Source of the DNA: Phaeosaccion multiseriatum
Taxonomy: Eukaryota > Ochrophyta, other classes
Length of the DNA: 64,000 nucleotides
Direction of reading: 5' to 3'
Assembly (NCBI GenBank): GCA_965112735.1
Contig: OZ218958.1
Location: 744,001-808,000, forward strand
Positions 1 through 10,808 of the stretch are shown in pieces (the stretch's first letter is position 1; the number at the start of each line of letters is the position of its first letter). Made by a program: the position numbers and the translations under genes. The notes beneath the pieces are model-generated. The model made no database searches, was not told where the DNA came from, and was given only the letters and a program-made list of their open reading frames with translations.

Positions 1-2687
1 GAGAATGCGGTGAACGACTCAGTGTCCGCTTGGTATGGCGTCAGCGTGGGCAAGGCGGGGAAAGACGAGGAAGGCAGAGTCACCAAGCTGCGTCTGGGCG
101 GGGTGGGACTATCAGGTATCACGAGACCGCGAGAGTCACAGGAGCCGGGGCTGGGGCTGGGGCAGACACGACGAGAAGCTTTCCTTTACACCCTGGCTGG
201 GCTCACCATTCCCTGGCGTCTTTTCCTCTGTCCATACGCGGCACCCCCCCCCCCCCCCCCATCCGCTTGACCCTGCTGCTACTCTCCTCTGTCCCCTCCG
301 CCGCTGCCGTGCCTGCGCCCCTCCTCCCCTCCTGTCCGCCTCTCGACCAATGCCCCCGGAACGCACGCACACACATACCGTACACCCACACGCGCGCACA
401 CACACACACACGCGCGCATACACCCACTCAACCACACACAAACACACACAGGGCCTATTCCTGCGGTGTTGGCCGAGCTCACCTTCCTCAGTGAGCTGTA
501 CATGTACAAGAATGCCCTTTCTGGGCCCATTCCCCCCGATCTCTGCGCCATGCCGTCACTGCAGCTCCTCTACGTGGAGGGGAATCAGCTGTCGGGTTAG
601 TGCGTGGGGCTATGGCCAGTGTGTCGTAGAGTTGTATACTCTTGTCACTTTAACGGCCTATCGGGCCGTCTCTTCCTTCCTCTGTCTCTCTCTCTCCCTC
701 CCTCTCTCTCACACCCTCTCTCCTTCTCTCCCTCCCTCCCTCCCTCCCTCTCTTCCTCCCTCTCTCAGGGTCAATTCCAAGGAACATCAACTCCCTTCGC
801 AAGCTCCGAGAGATCAATGTCAGCCACAACGAACTCGATGGTAAGGATGCTTACAGTCTGTCTGCAAAGTGTGTGGAGGCGTCGGTTACATGTGGTCTGT
901 CTGTACAGTGGGCCAAGTGCATCGTTTGCGTGGGTGACACTCACTCCTTGCGAATGCACTTGAGGGACGCCATCTACTGCCATCTGTAGAACGATGATGC
1001 AAGCGTGAAGGCTCGTGCTGGCCTATCTTAGGGGTGATGTGTGCCCACTGCTCCCAGCTGAAACGCAAACTCCCCCCTGGGTGTCTCCGTGCCTGTCAGG
1101 TCCCATCCCAGAGGAGCTGGGAGACTGTTCGGAGCTGCGTCGGCTCGATCTCAGCCACAACACGTTCGAGGGTACGTAAGGTTACAAAAAGAATAGTTTC
1201 GAGGGAGGCTCTCCCTTGGTCATGCCACACGCCCCCCCACCCCCCAACCAGCACTGTCCGTCGCTGCTGCCGAAGGACGGAAGCCTACAGACAACCTACA
1301 CTACTCACATCGCTGCATCACCAACTGCTGCTGCTGCTGCTGCTGCGGCTGCGGCTTTCGAGCTCCGCGGCCTGCCACCCCCCTGCTCCCTCTGACGCCC
1401 GCACACATGCTGTGGACTGCCCCCGCCACGCTGGCGCTCTCCACTCACCCGTCTCCCCTCTTCCCCAGGCCACCTTCCGACGAAGTTAGGCCTTCTATCC
1501 AAAGTCAACTTCTTCTCCTTGGGAGCGAATCAGCTTTCAGGTGTGACGGTGTGTGTAGTGAAAGTAGCAATGCCTTGGTATGTATGTGTTTGTGTCGGCT
1601 TTGTGGTGTGTATGCATACGTGTGGCCGTGCTCGTGTATATCCGCATGTGCGTGTGTGTATGCGTCTGTGTGGCTCTCTCTCTCGGCGTGTGTGTGTGTG
1701 TGTGTGCGTACGTGTGTGCTGTGTGTGTGTGTGTGTGTGTGCGTGTGGGTGTGCACCCTCATGTCTGCGCCAGGGGCCCTTGATGCGTCAGTACAGTCGC
1801 AGAGGCACTTCGAAGCAGCATGTCTCATGTCTCATTCTGCCACTGTGGCCTTTCCTGCTCCTCCTCCCGCTGCTGCCGGACCCTGGTTACGGTTTCAGGC
1901 CCCATTCCGGCGTCCTTCGGAGGGCTCAAAAGCGCCACCTTTATCCTGCTGCAAGATAACAAGCTTTCAGGTCAGGGGAGTGTAAGGAGGCATCGTTTCT
2001 GTACACTTGACACACCACACACTTGCTTTCGTTCTCTCCTGATCAAGTACTCAATTCTTGCTCTACGCCTAAGCCTTGAGGCTAGTTGGTTGATACTGAA
2101 ACTCCCCCATCACTTTCATGACAACCCACCCACCCACCCCCACACCCCTGGTTGCAGGCATGATACCGAGGGGGATATCAGAGCTGACAAGGCTAAAGCA
2201 CCTCAACCTCAGCAAGAACGGCGCGCTCTGCCACAACCCGGGCCTCCTGACGACGGAGGAGGGCTTGGAGGCATGGCGGAAGGAGGAGAGAGAGCGGGCT
2301 GTGGAGGAGGAGAGGGTAGAAGCAGCAGCAGCAGCAGCAGCAGGAGGAGCAGCAGCAGCAGCGGCGGCGGCGGCGTCGGCGATAGAGGCAAAAGCAGTAG
2401 TAGTAGTAGCAGCAGCAGCAGCAGCAGAAGCAGTAGCAGAAGCCAAAGCGAGAGCCGCACCCATGTCACCTCTTGTCAACGCTGGGGAGGGGGAGGGGGT
2501 GCTCCTGAAAGAGGTCGGCAGTGCTGGCCCCTCCACGGCACAGGTGTCCCCACTGGACCCCGAAATTGCTCCCCTTGGTGTGGGGGAGAAGAATCACACG
2601 GCCATCGGAGGAGTTTCGGGGTCATCGACAGCAGCAGCAGTGGCGCCTCCTGTGGCGGGCAGTGGCGGGTGCTGTGTGTGCATGTAG
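1..2687 (+). CDS. Leucine-rich-repeat protein, 5' end outside the window
   Basis: Exons read as 1-115, 452-595, 769-840, 1100-1171, 1469-1540, 1899-1970 and 2158-2687, all joined in phase 1. The first exon holds a plant-type LRR N-cap ending WYGVS...GRVTKLRLGGVGLSG. The next exon (144 nt) has two repeats. Each following exon is exactly 72 nt and encodes one 24-residue repeat of the form G-x-(I/L)-P...L-x-x-L...N-x-L-S. The last exon starts a seventh repeat (GMIPRGISELTRLKHLNLSKN), then gives an Ala/Glu-rich, probably helical tail, and ends SGGCCVCM. I see no transmembrane helix or kinase after the repeats, so this is not a standard LRR receptor kinase. The final CVCM could be a CaaX prenylation box with nearby cysteines for palmitoylation. 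The domain is certain; the ligand and role are unknown, and the N-terminus lies upstream. Confidence 0.85.
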
Positions 2688-3140
2688 GATGTGGCTGAAA
2701 TTGTAACGGCCTTGCATGCAGGAGACGTGGCTGATAACGGCCTTGCTCATCCAATGCCATCTGCGCCGTACCGCCCACATTCGGCTGATAGCTGCTGACA
2801 ACTGCTAATGGACGGGCCAGTAGTAGGTAGTCCGTACGCTTATACGAAAGCACCGATTTCTCTTGCAGCCTGGAAGACATGAACACGGTCAGATATGTGC
2901 ACACTTCATCTCTGAACCCGAGCTTTAACCTGCCAAAGTACATGTAGCCAAACAGTTAACAAGGTCTGCCGCAATGGAATTGAAGAGTCCGAATGGCCCC
3001 CGAGCAGTCGAGGCTGTGGCGTTGAGAGAAGAGGCTTGCTTTGCACTAGTTTTCATACAACTAACGGCTTCCTCTTACTTTATCTTACATGAGAATACAT
3101 GTACAGTCGCTTCTCTGACTCCTCTATTTTCCATTCCTTC
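2688..3140. other. Convergent intergenic spacer
   Basis: This 453-bp spacer separates the 3' ends of the LRR gene and the minus-strand membrane-protein gene, so it should hold both 3' UTRs. I see no gene, RNA or repeat in it. Confidence 0.5.
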
Positions 3141-3962
3141 TCAGTAGTCGCCATCCCAGCAAACAAAGCCAGCAAAAAAGGCCACATTGAGACACGCGAA
3201 AATCCGAAACCCCAGGGGGACTACTGTATCTACCCCGGCCTCCTTCTCCGCCCCATCCTGCTTCTCCTGCAGCTGCCGCTCGATGCCTTTCACCATTTCC
3301 TCCAACTTGAACGCAGCGGAGCGCAGTTCGGCGACGAGGGTTGATTTATCCGCATCTAAGAAGCGACCACCCTGGTGCTGATGCAGCTCCCTTTTGGCGT
3401 CCTGGAGAAGACCCCTCAGGCGCCCCGAGGCCTCGACAGCGGTAAACAGGCCAGGAGGCGAATCCCCCCTGCCGCCGCCTGACCCCCCCGCCCCCCCCTC
3501 TCCTCCTCCTCCTCCTCCTCCTCGTCGTCGTCCTTGCTCTTCTTCTTGTTTTGTGCCCAACAGCTCTATCTTCCCCTCCTCCTCCTCTCCTCCTCCCCCT
3601 CCCTCATGTTGCTGTTGCACCGGCTGCCCAATCGAAACCCTTCGGAGCGTCCATAGAAGATATAGTACAAGGTGGAAGAGTACCATCGCGATCCCCACAG
3701 CGATCGACAGGTAATCAAATTCATCGTCATCAAATTCACTGTCCACCAAATCTGGTATCCCTCGGCCCGTTAGAGTGCCGCCGCAAACACAGCCAATCAT
3801 GGCCAGAATGTCATGGAACAGCGTCGCCCCCAATTGAAACCTGAAAACCCAGGGCCCGATAGGCCAACGCTTCTGCTGCTTCGCCAACGTCCTACAAGCC
3901 ACACCAAGCCTCCCCTCTGTTTTTTTGATCGCCCTCATCCCCTCCTTCACCTCCATCATCAT
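3141..3962 (-). CDS. Small multi-pass membrane protein, family unknown
   Basis: Single-exon reading frame of 273 aa. Several Met codons occur at the N-terminus (residues 1-3 and 9), so the start is ambiguous. Hydrophobic segments lie near residues 46-65 (ATLFHDILAMIGCVCGG), 85-105 (LSIAVGIAMVLFHLVLYLLW) and at the very C-terminus (FRIFACLNVAFFAGFVCW). Between segments two and three is a Gly/Glu/Arg-rich low-complexity stretch followed by a helical region with many charged residues (LLQDAKRELHQH...FKLEEMVKGIERQLQEK). I recognise no family. It is transcribed divergently from the dynein light-chain gene. Non-repetitive hydrophobic blocks and a continuous frame through GC-rich DNA support a real gene, but the low-complexity centre means translated repeats could inflate its apparent length. 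Confidence 0.6.
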   Translation of the reverse strand: MMMEVKEGMRAIKKTEGRLGVACRTLAKQQKRWPIGPWVFRFQLGATLFHDILAMIGCVCGGTLTGRGIPDLVDSEFDDDEFDYLSIAVGIAMVLFHLVLYLLWTLRRVSIGQPVQQQHEGGGGGEEEEGKIELLGTKQEEEQGRRRGGGGGGGEGGAGGSGGGRGDSPPGLFTAVEASGRLRGLLQDAKRELHQHQGGRFLDADKSTLVAELRSAAFKLEEMVKGIERQLQEKQDGAEKEAGVDTVVPLGFRIFACLNVAFFAGFVCWDGDY

Positions 3963-4358
3963 ATCTTATCCGCGATGCGCAGCAAAGCACAGCTGAGACG
4001 CAGCTCGACTCGGAACCTCTCTCGCTAGACACTAGCTCTCAATAAACTCTGGGCTTCCATCTTCTCTTCTGTTCAAGCGCTTCTCGCTCTTTTTTCCGCA
4101 AAAAGTTCTTCAAACCCCGGGGTGGACGGCATTTCTTGACTTACGTGTCGATGTGATCGTTACGCCCCCTAAACACCCTTTTGAGCTGTGAGTTGAGTGA
4201 GGTAGATAAGATAGAGCGCCAGGATAGCAGCAGACGATACGGGTGTGGGAAGGCCTTGAGACCACAAGAAGAGGGAGTAGCTTAGCCTTGAGGGGCAAGA
4301 AGGAAGGGAGGAGGAGGGGGGGGTGGGAAGGAAGGGGAAAAACCCAGGCTGCTCGACC
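3963..4358. promoter_or_regulatory. Divergent promoter region
   Basis: This 396-bp interval lies between the start codons of the minus-strand membrane protein and the dynein light chain. It must carry both 5' UTRs and both promoters. I see no TATA box or other clear motif. A purine-rich stretch (4300-4345) precedes the dynein start. Confidence 0.35.
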
Positions 4359-6211
4359 ATGGACAGAGACGCATCTAACCTGTATCCCCGGAGCGTACCG
4401 TCGTCTCTACTGAAGTTCGATGCACCCATCTTCGCTGGCATTGAGAGTAATGGAGGCGCGCGGATGGGGGGGGGGGGCGCAGGGGGTAAGGGGAGGGTGC
4501 AAGGGGCGTCCCAGCTGGACGACATGCTCAACAGCATGCTGCCGCCGCGAGAGTGGACGGAGGAGACAGGGACTTGGATGCAGTACGTGAGTAAGGACCC
4601 CTCTACTCGGCAAGACGTCATTCGGTTACAGGAGCAGCTCGACACCAAGCTGATGGAGAGGCAGGCCAGGGAGACAGGAATCTGTCCCGTGAGGGAGGAC
4701 CTTTACTCTCAGGCCTTTGACGACCTCATCAGACAGGTATGTGTGAATTTGTGTGTGTGTGCGCGCGCGCGTGTGTGTGTGTGTAGGTACCAGTGCTAAG
4801 GTGTATTTGAAGCCAGTAGGAGCGTAAAAAGAGCCCTGCTTTCTCCCACTCCCCTCCATGCCAATTCAACGAGCACCAAGAGGGAGGGTCAGAGGGAGCC
4901 AGCGAAGCACCGCTTACCTACTGCCTCCGCGTTGCCCACTTTCACCGCTGGCATTTCACGCTATCCGTAAACACCTTCACTGGATTCTGCAAACAGGTGA
5001 CCATGGACGGGCCCGAGAGGGGGTTGCTCCTGTTGCGGGTGCGGGATGAAATCAGCATGACCATTGATGCGTACAAGACACTGTACGACAGCTCCGTCAC
5101 CTTTGGTATCAAGAAGCAGCTGCAGGTGTGAAGATATTGTAGGATTCAGTAGTCTATGTACCGTGCCTCGCATCTCCTCTCTCTGGTCTTTCTGTTTCGT
5201 TCTTCCTTCATTTGCACCAACTTGCTTCTCTCAATCTCTACCCCCCCCCCCTTCTTCCTCTCTCCCGCTCTCTCTCTCCCTCTCTCTTCCCCTCTCTCTC
5301 CCTGCAGGCAGAGGAGGGGATGGGGGAGATGCAGGAGGAGATTGAAGAGCTGGACACGGCCAAAGCGGCCCTAGAGCACGAGGTGAGCTGCAGCAGCTGG
5401 CTGTACAGTTGGGAGATGAGGATTTTTGACATAGTGGACATGATGGCAATTACGACTGCAGCGTACACTGTGCGGTGTCTGTGGTGATGATGGAGTGGTG
5501 GTGGCGCTCATCCGGCTCAGTGTTGCAAGAATGAATGTGTTTTCAGCTTCATAGGTATTTTTGGGCATGGAAGGGAAAGGGCGTGACGCACACTTTCCGG
5601 GGAGAGACGATTCCCCCCCTCTCACTCACTCACTCACTCACTCACTCACTCACTCACTCACTCACTCACTTACCTTCTCTCACTCACTCACAACCACTCC
5701 CATTCCCCTCTCATTCCATCTCATATACTCACTTACACGCTCACTTACACGCTCACTTCCTCACTCACTCACTCATTCACTCATTCATTCACTCATTCAC
5801 ATACTCATTCACTCATTCACTCATTCACTCACTCACTCACTCACTCACGCACTCACGCACTTACCTCCCCAACCACCCATTCACCCACCCACCCACTCAC
5901 CCGCCCTCCACCAACCCACTCATCCACCCACCCACCCACCCACTCACCATCCCACCAACAAACCCCACCCACGCCACCCACGCACCCATTGACCACGCCC
6001 ACCCACGCGCGAACGCACGTACTCTCTCGCCCCACTTGATGTCCGCCCGCAGGTGAACGAGTTGCGCAACAAGGTGGAGGTGACAGAGAAGCGCGAGAAC
6101 GAGCGACGCGCCGTGCTGGACAAGAAGCGCAAGGAGGAGCTAGACTTCCTAAAGTACCAGGGGCAACACCTCGACTCCTTCCTGAAGCAGATCGGAGGGG
6201 GCAAGTCATGA
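4359..6211 (+). CDS. DNALI1: Axonemal inner-arm dynein light chain, p28/DNALI1 type
   Basis: Exons 4359-4736, 4997-5125, 5308-5382 and 6053-6211, all phase 0, give 246 aa, close to the usual length of p28. Recognisable family blocks are LDDMLNSMLPPREW, the helix RLQEQLDTKLMERQARETGICPVREDLYSQ, then GLLLLRVRDEISMTIDAY and a C-terminal coiled coil (ELRNKVEVTEKRENERR...KEELDFLKYQGQHLDSFLK). In the family this subunit binds inner-arm dynein heavy chains together with actin and acts in flagellar beating. I chose ATG 4359 because it opens the conserved sequence and because the frame upstream has no ATG. The last intron (670 bp) is almost wholly CACT/CCAC repeats. The gene shows that the organism, or one life stage, is flagellated. 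Confidence 0.93.
5618..5990 (+). repeat. (CACT)n and (CACC)n repeats in an intron
   Basis: Nearly continuous CACT, CATT and CACC tetranucleotides fill the 3' half of the last dynein light-chain intron, directly before the acceptor at 6052. The long open frames across it are artefacts of a period that is free of stop codons. Confidence 0.9.
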
Positions 6212-6242
6212 GCGTGGCGGTGGGGAGTCAGTCCGCTTACTA

Positions 6243-6325
6243 AGTTGGAGTGAGTGAGTGAGTGAGTGAGTGAGTGAGTGAGTGAGTGAGTCAGTCAGTC
6301 AGTCAGTCAGTCAGTCAGTCCGTCA
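6243..6325 (+). repeat. (GAGT)n to (CAGT)n compound microsatellite
   Basis: A run of about ten GAGT units changes abruptly to about nine CAGT units just downstream of the dynein light-chain stop codon. It lies in the presumed 3' UTR. The change of one base in the unit suggests spread of one variant. Confidence 0.85.
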
Positions 6326-6428
6326 GGACGTCAGTCTGGCAGGCAGTCAGGCATGTAGTCAGCCAGTTGATCAATAAGGTGATGATTGCACCCCGTCTTT
6401 TTTTCCATATCCTAAATATCTCTAATAA

Positions 6429-6480
6429 TCGACCCCTGACGCACTATCGCCCACATTCTCGATAGCGGATAGTGCGTCAA
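6429..6480. repeat. Palindromic GATAGCG element, copy 1
   Basis: A perfect 12-bp inverted repeat (TGACGCACTATC at 6437-6448; GATAGTGCGTCA at 6468-6479) flanks a 19-bp centre. It shares the 19-mer CTATCGCCCACATTCTCGA with copy 2 (8941-8959). Its outer edge CGACCCCTG is the reverse complement of the edge of copies 2 and 3. It ends 28 bp before the start codon of the membrane-protein gene, so it lies in that gene's 5' UTR or core promoter. No encoded protein. Confidence 0.75.
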
Positions 6481-6507
6481 ACTGGAAGTGTGTGTCAGCG
6501 GTCGAAG

Positions 6508-7469
6508 ATGGAAGGGTTGGTGCTCCAATCACATCACAACTGGGTGTGTTGCTTCTGCTATCCTGGTCTGCTCCTCCCCTCCCCTCATGACGCGTTCTTA
6601 AAACGCTACTGCTGCTGGACCATGCTCTTGGAGCTCGTCAACTCGCTGGGGTGGACTTTTCTGGGCACGGAGGTGCTGGTGAGAGGCAAGAGCGTCGCTC
6701 TCCATCGCTCCCTCCAAGTGCTCCTCCTTACCCTCCTCACGTGCAACATCTTGCTGTCGGACACTGTGCTGTCCTGGATGGGGGGGGGTGAAGGCACACG
6801 CAGTAGCAGCACAAGCGACGGCGGCAGAGCGGGAGGAGGAGGAGGGGCAGAGGGGCAGGTCGAGGGAGGAGGAGGAGGAGGGCGGGGTGGTTCCTCCTCC
6901 TTCCTCTCAATCCTCCTCTCTCCTCTTCGCAGGGTGGGCGCTGTAAAGCGGGGCCTCCAATCGCTTCTCTCAACCCTTGGAGACTGGTTAGGGCACCGCT
7001 TTCTCATCACGCTGGGGGGTGCGCCCATCCTCATCACCCTCATCTTCGGTCTTTGCCTCAGCAGAGGCTACAGCGCTCGGCTGTGGCCGCATGGTGTGTC
7101 TCTTGGGGTATTTGTTACCGCCATACTGTACAGTCTCCTCTGGATGCTCGGCGTGGGCGGGAGCGGGGCGGGTGGAGCCGGCGCCGCTCACCCTGCTGTG
7201 CTCATGGCCTGCCTCGTGTCGCTGAGCTTTGGCCTCTTGTGCTTCTGGGACGTCCGCCGCTTCAAACACATCACCGCCGTCGACTTTCTCATTCAGGTGC
7301 GGCCCATGGTTTCCTTCTGATGTGGGCGTCTGGGCAAAGGCTCGGTAGGCAATGGGCTAGCTTTTTTTTTAGCGCTGTTACGTTTGGGTAGGGAAGTAGG
7401 CGCGCTGGCTACCATTTTTGTTTGTTCTTTCACCTCTGTCTAACAACACTGCCTAAATGTTCTCTCCCT

Positions 7470-7506
<37 letters not shown>

Positions 7507-7984
7507 ACACACTCACCCGCTCACCTACTCACTCAATCACTCACTCGATGTCTCCCTATCTTTGCACTCTCTCTTTTTGTCTCTTTCTCACATCTTCTCT
7601 CTCTTGCTCGCTCACCCACCCACCCACCCACTCACCTACTCACCCCACCTCTCGCTCGTCCTCCCTCCCCCCATCAACCAGGCGGCCCTCTCCTTCGTAT
7701 TCCTCCTCCCCCTCCTCCCGTGGATGGCGGTGCTCATCAGCACAGTCTTTTTTATCTTCGTCAAGTTGCTCGAGTTTGTTCACGTTGACCCCCACATCCT
7801 CAACTCATCCATCTACTACGGCACGCTGTACGGACCCTTTGTGTCTGTGTACTGGGATATCAAGCGACGCTGCAGTAGTCGAGAGAGTCTGGCGGGCCAG
7901 CTACCCACCACCTCGGCAAGTGCGGCAGCTGCTGCGGAAGCTCGCGCGACCCGACAACAAGGAGGGGGTGACAAGCAAACGTGA
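6508..7984 (+). CDS. Polytopic membrane protein, family unknown
   Basis: Two exons, 6508-7296 and 7682-7984 (phase 0), encode 363 aa. I chose ATG 6508 as the first ATG after the palindromic element; an internal ATG at 6622 is possible. About six or seven hydrophobic segments are visible: MLLELVNSLGWTFLG, SLQVLLLTLLTCNILL, FLITLGGAPILITLIFGLC, VSLGVFVTAILYSLLWML, AVLMACLVSLSFGLLCFW, and in exon 2 FVFLLPLLPWMAVLISTVFF followed by YYGTLYGPFVSVYW. A Gly/Ser-rich loop separates segments two and three. The C-terminal tail is Ala-rich and hydrophilic. No transport signature that I know is present. The intron is a (CACT)/(CT) repeat tract. The hydrophobic pattern continues across the splice, which supports the model. 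Confidence 0.7.
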
Positions 7985-9400
7985 GGGAGAGGGACTCATG
8001 CGAGAGAGCAGAGAGCAGAGGGCAGAGAGTAGCACAGAGGAAAGAGTGGGACCCCAAACTGTGCACGGTGTGGGCGTCCGTCTTTCTTGGGTTTCAACTG
8101 AATCTCTTCGTTCTACTACAAAAGTGGCTTAGTGATGGCTGTGTCACTGCCACCTGCTTCCCAAGGGAGGCCTCTCTCCGGAGAGAAGGGCTCTCCGCTG
8201 CACTGCCTTTTTCGACGGGGCTGAGGTCTCTTGTGTGCTGTTGGGCTACTCCTGCGCAGGCGCAAATGGCAGAAGCAAGTTTGATTCATCGGCCCGCATC
8301 TGCGTGGCATCGAGCCATGAGGCGTGCATAGGAGAGCAAGATTGATCCATCGACCCATCATCTGCTGGCGATGGAGCCACCCCCCCCCCCCTCGAAAGGC
8401 AGCAGCTAGAAGAAGCCAAACAGTCCAGCCAGAAGTGGAGGAAGGAAGAGTTGGGAGGTTTTCATCCTGCCAGTGGATACTCCGTTGCAAGCGACAAGCG
8501 GAGGGCAGACAGGGAGTGGCATGTGCTGCTACCGCTGCCCGGGACCAGTCCACAAGGCGAGGCCGACTTTCGGAACGATGGCACTTCACGGTGTACGTAC
8601 GATAGAGGGGGGGCTTTGGAGGAAGGGGCAGCCAGCTTAGGCGATGGAAAACGCCGCAATAGAGCGACGCCTCGGCGTGTACTTGGAACCCTTCGGAGAT
8701 GGGAGGGAAGGTGTGGTATGCACGGAGAGAGTTCCCTCCCCTCCGGCAGCGCTACCCGCATGCCATTCGGGCAGTCTCTGCTCTGGAGGGGTCTCGTTGT
8801 TTGCCACCCGCCGCCAAGGGCTGACTCTCAAGGGTCTGACCAGAAGCCGCCGAAGGGGAGGGGTGGGGGCGGGGGCTGTAGTTCTTTGGCCTCCCAGCAG
8901 TAGAGCAGCGCTGATTGAAAGGAGGAGATTGATTAACGCGCTATCGCCCACATTCTCGACAACGCGCTATCGGCCGCCGGCCGATAGCGGATAGCGGATC
9001 GGCTGGCGCCGGCGATAGCGCATAGCGCGCCGACTGGCGCCGGCGATAGCGGATAGCGTACCGGCGATAGCGGATAGCGGATAGTGTGCAGGGGTCGCGC
9101 CGAAAAAAAAAAAAAGAAAAAAAATTGAATTGAATTTGAAGATGAAACCGAAAAACCGACCTGAAACTTCGAACTGTTTTCTTTTTTTTTCTAAGCAGAC
9201 GAGCGACTCCACAAACAAAAAAACAAGCATACAAGACAAGAACAGAAAGACAAGAACAAGAACGCGCGACCGCACCACCAACACACAACAAGGAAGGAGA
9301 AGAAGAGTGCTGAGACACGCCAGACTAGAGACAACGCAGGCGCGTGCGGACAGAAGGACGAAGAACCAAATACCCCAACTTCAAGTCAGTTGTTGAACAG
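7985..9400. other. Intergenic spacer with an imperfect duplication and palindromic copy 2
   Basis: No gene is supported here. An imperfect direct repeat of about 50 bp with a 63-bp period starts at 8273 and 8336 (GCAAG-TTGATTCATCG / GCAAGATTGATCCATCG). From 8935 to 9098 lies the second palindromic element. Between 9100 and 9260 the DNA becomes strikingly A-rich on the plus strand, unlike the GC-rich surroundings. It probably includes the 5' UTR of the 159-aa protein gene that starts at 9401. Confidence 0.5.
8935..9098. repeat. Palindromic GATAGCG element, copy 2 (expanded)
   Basis: It begins CGCGCTATCGCCCACATTCT, shared with copy 1, then continues as a dense array of GATAGCG/CGCTATC words and CTGGCGCCGGCGATAGCG repeats (a self-complementary GGCGCC core occurs twice). 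It ends CAGGGGTCG, like copy 3. Reverse complementing the right edge gives the left edge of copy 1. It looks like a foldback element that grew by internal duplication. Confidence 0.75.
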
Positions 9401-10808
9401 ATGAGTGTCGTGATGACCGAGGCCCCCGTCTGCGACGCGGGGACTAGACTTCACTCGCCCAGTGCCATGCTAATGAAGCTCACCGACATCGACCACATGA
9501 ACGACTTCAACGGTTAGTGTAGGGGGGCAGAATGAGGGAAAGAAAGGGGGAACTATATGAGCCTAGCCCTCTTGACTCATTTCACTATCCCTCCTCGTCC
9601 GTCCCTCGGGAACCCATGGCCCACGGTGTCCTGGATCCCATATTGTTGCTGCTGCTGCTGATTCTGCCGCTGCAGACGTCGTTCACTTCCTGAAGATTTA
9701 CTTGGACGACATCGTCAACGAGTAAGTAGCTCAACTCTTGTATGAGCAGTCTTCTGGCGTTGTTCTCTCCTCTTCTTCCTCTTGTATCTTTCGGCTGTCT
9801 TGTATCCTTCGTATCTCTTGCTCTCGGACATGCTTCCTTCTCCCTCTCTGCTCAGCCTCAGCCTCCTCGTGTGCTTTCTCGCCGCAGGATCTTCATTTCC
9901 CCCGCAAGATCTTTTTCTGCTTTTTTTCCCTTTTGCTTGCTCAACCTCCTCGGCCGTGTGCTTCCCCACTGCAGTATCCCCTCTCTTTCTCTCTCTCTTC
10001 TCTACCCTCTCCTCTCTTACTCCAGCATCTAACCCCCCCCCCCCTTCTTCGCCTCTCTCTGTCATTGCCGTATCTTTCTCAAATTCTCTCTTTACCCCCT
10101 TCCTCCCTCACCCCCCCCCGATCTCTCTCCACCCCTTCTTCCTCTCGCCATGAACATCACCACAGGGTGCACGGCTTCCACAAGCTTCTCATCGACGACG
10201 GAAAGGTCCAGCTGAACTGCCCCCCCGTCCCGGAGGACCGCGACACCCATGGCGGGCTCCTTATCCGCACCATCAGCGAGGGAGAGGAGAAGGCTGGAGG
10301 AGGCCTCCGTCTCAAGAGAGAGTAAGTAGCTGGCCTGTTTGTCTGTCTGCGGGGGAACGGGCGGTGGTAGCTAAGGTAGCCTGCTGCAAGGGACGTCATC
10401 ACAGTCAGTCACAGTGGCACAAGAGTGTGGTAAAGGAGCTGCTCCTACTGCTGCTCCTGCTGCCCGTTCTTCCTTTCCAACGCGGTAAAGCTTCTGCAGT
10501 ATACACACATCTCGACGTCCTTTGTACTTGGTCCTGACTCGCGCTTGCCTCCTCCTGCCTCTTTGCTTCCGCCCTCCATCCTCCTACTACACCACTCCTA
10601 CCACTCCTCATCCTCCTCACCCCCACCCTCCACCCCCTTCAGGTTTAAGGTGCATGACCTTGGCGAGGTAGAGCACCAAGACGACCACTCCCTGCACCGC
10701 ATCGAAGTGAGGTGCGACGTTGTCGCCGCCCCGGAGGAGGAGGGCGGGCCCATGATTGAGAAGGAGGAGAAGGTCGTGTTTCAGCTCAGGCGCCACAAGA
10801 CCAGGTGA
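9401..10808 (+). CDS. Orphan 159-aa acidic protein
   Basis: Four exons, 9401-9512, 9676-9721, 10166-10321 and 10643-10808, splice in phases 1, 2 and 2 and total exactly 480 nt. The spliced protein opens MSVVMTEAPVCDAG and continues through LMKLTDIDHMNDFN-DVVHF, KIYLDDIVNE-VHGFHKLLI and DDGKVQLNCPPVPEDRD to a C-terminal half with alternating hydrophobic and charged positions (HSLHRIEVRCDVV, KVVFQLRRHKTR). I recognise no family. The gene is credible because all phases agree and because every exon has balanced, non-repetitive amino-acid use in contrast to the low-complexity introns. It lies 0.5 kb upstream of the AP-4 mu gene on the same strand. The stop falls directly after the last Arg, although AG-GTGAAG there could also be read as a donor that would lengthen the protein. 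Confidence 0.68.

Noticed and set aside
5535-6056. His/Ser/Thr/Leu repeat protein ([12 protein letters not shown])
   Set aside because: CACT repeat within the last dynein light-chain intron, flanked by good donor and acceptor sites.
8116-8589. 157-aa minus-strand open frame
   Set aside because: No recognisable domain or hydrophobic pattern; lies across an imperfect duplication.
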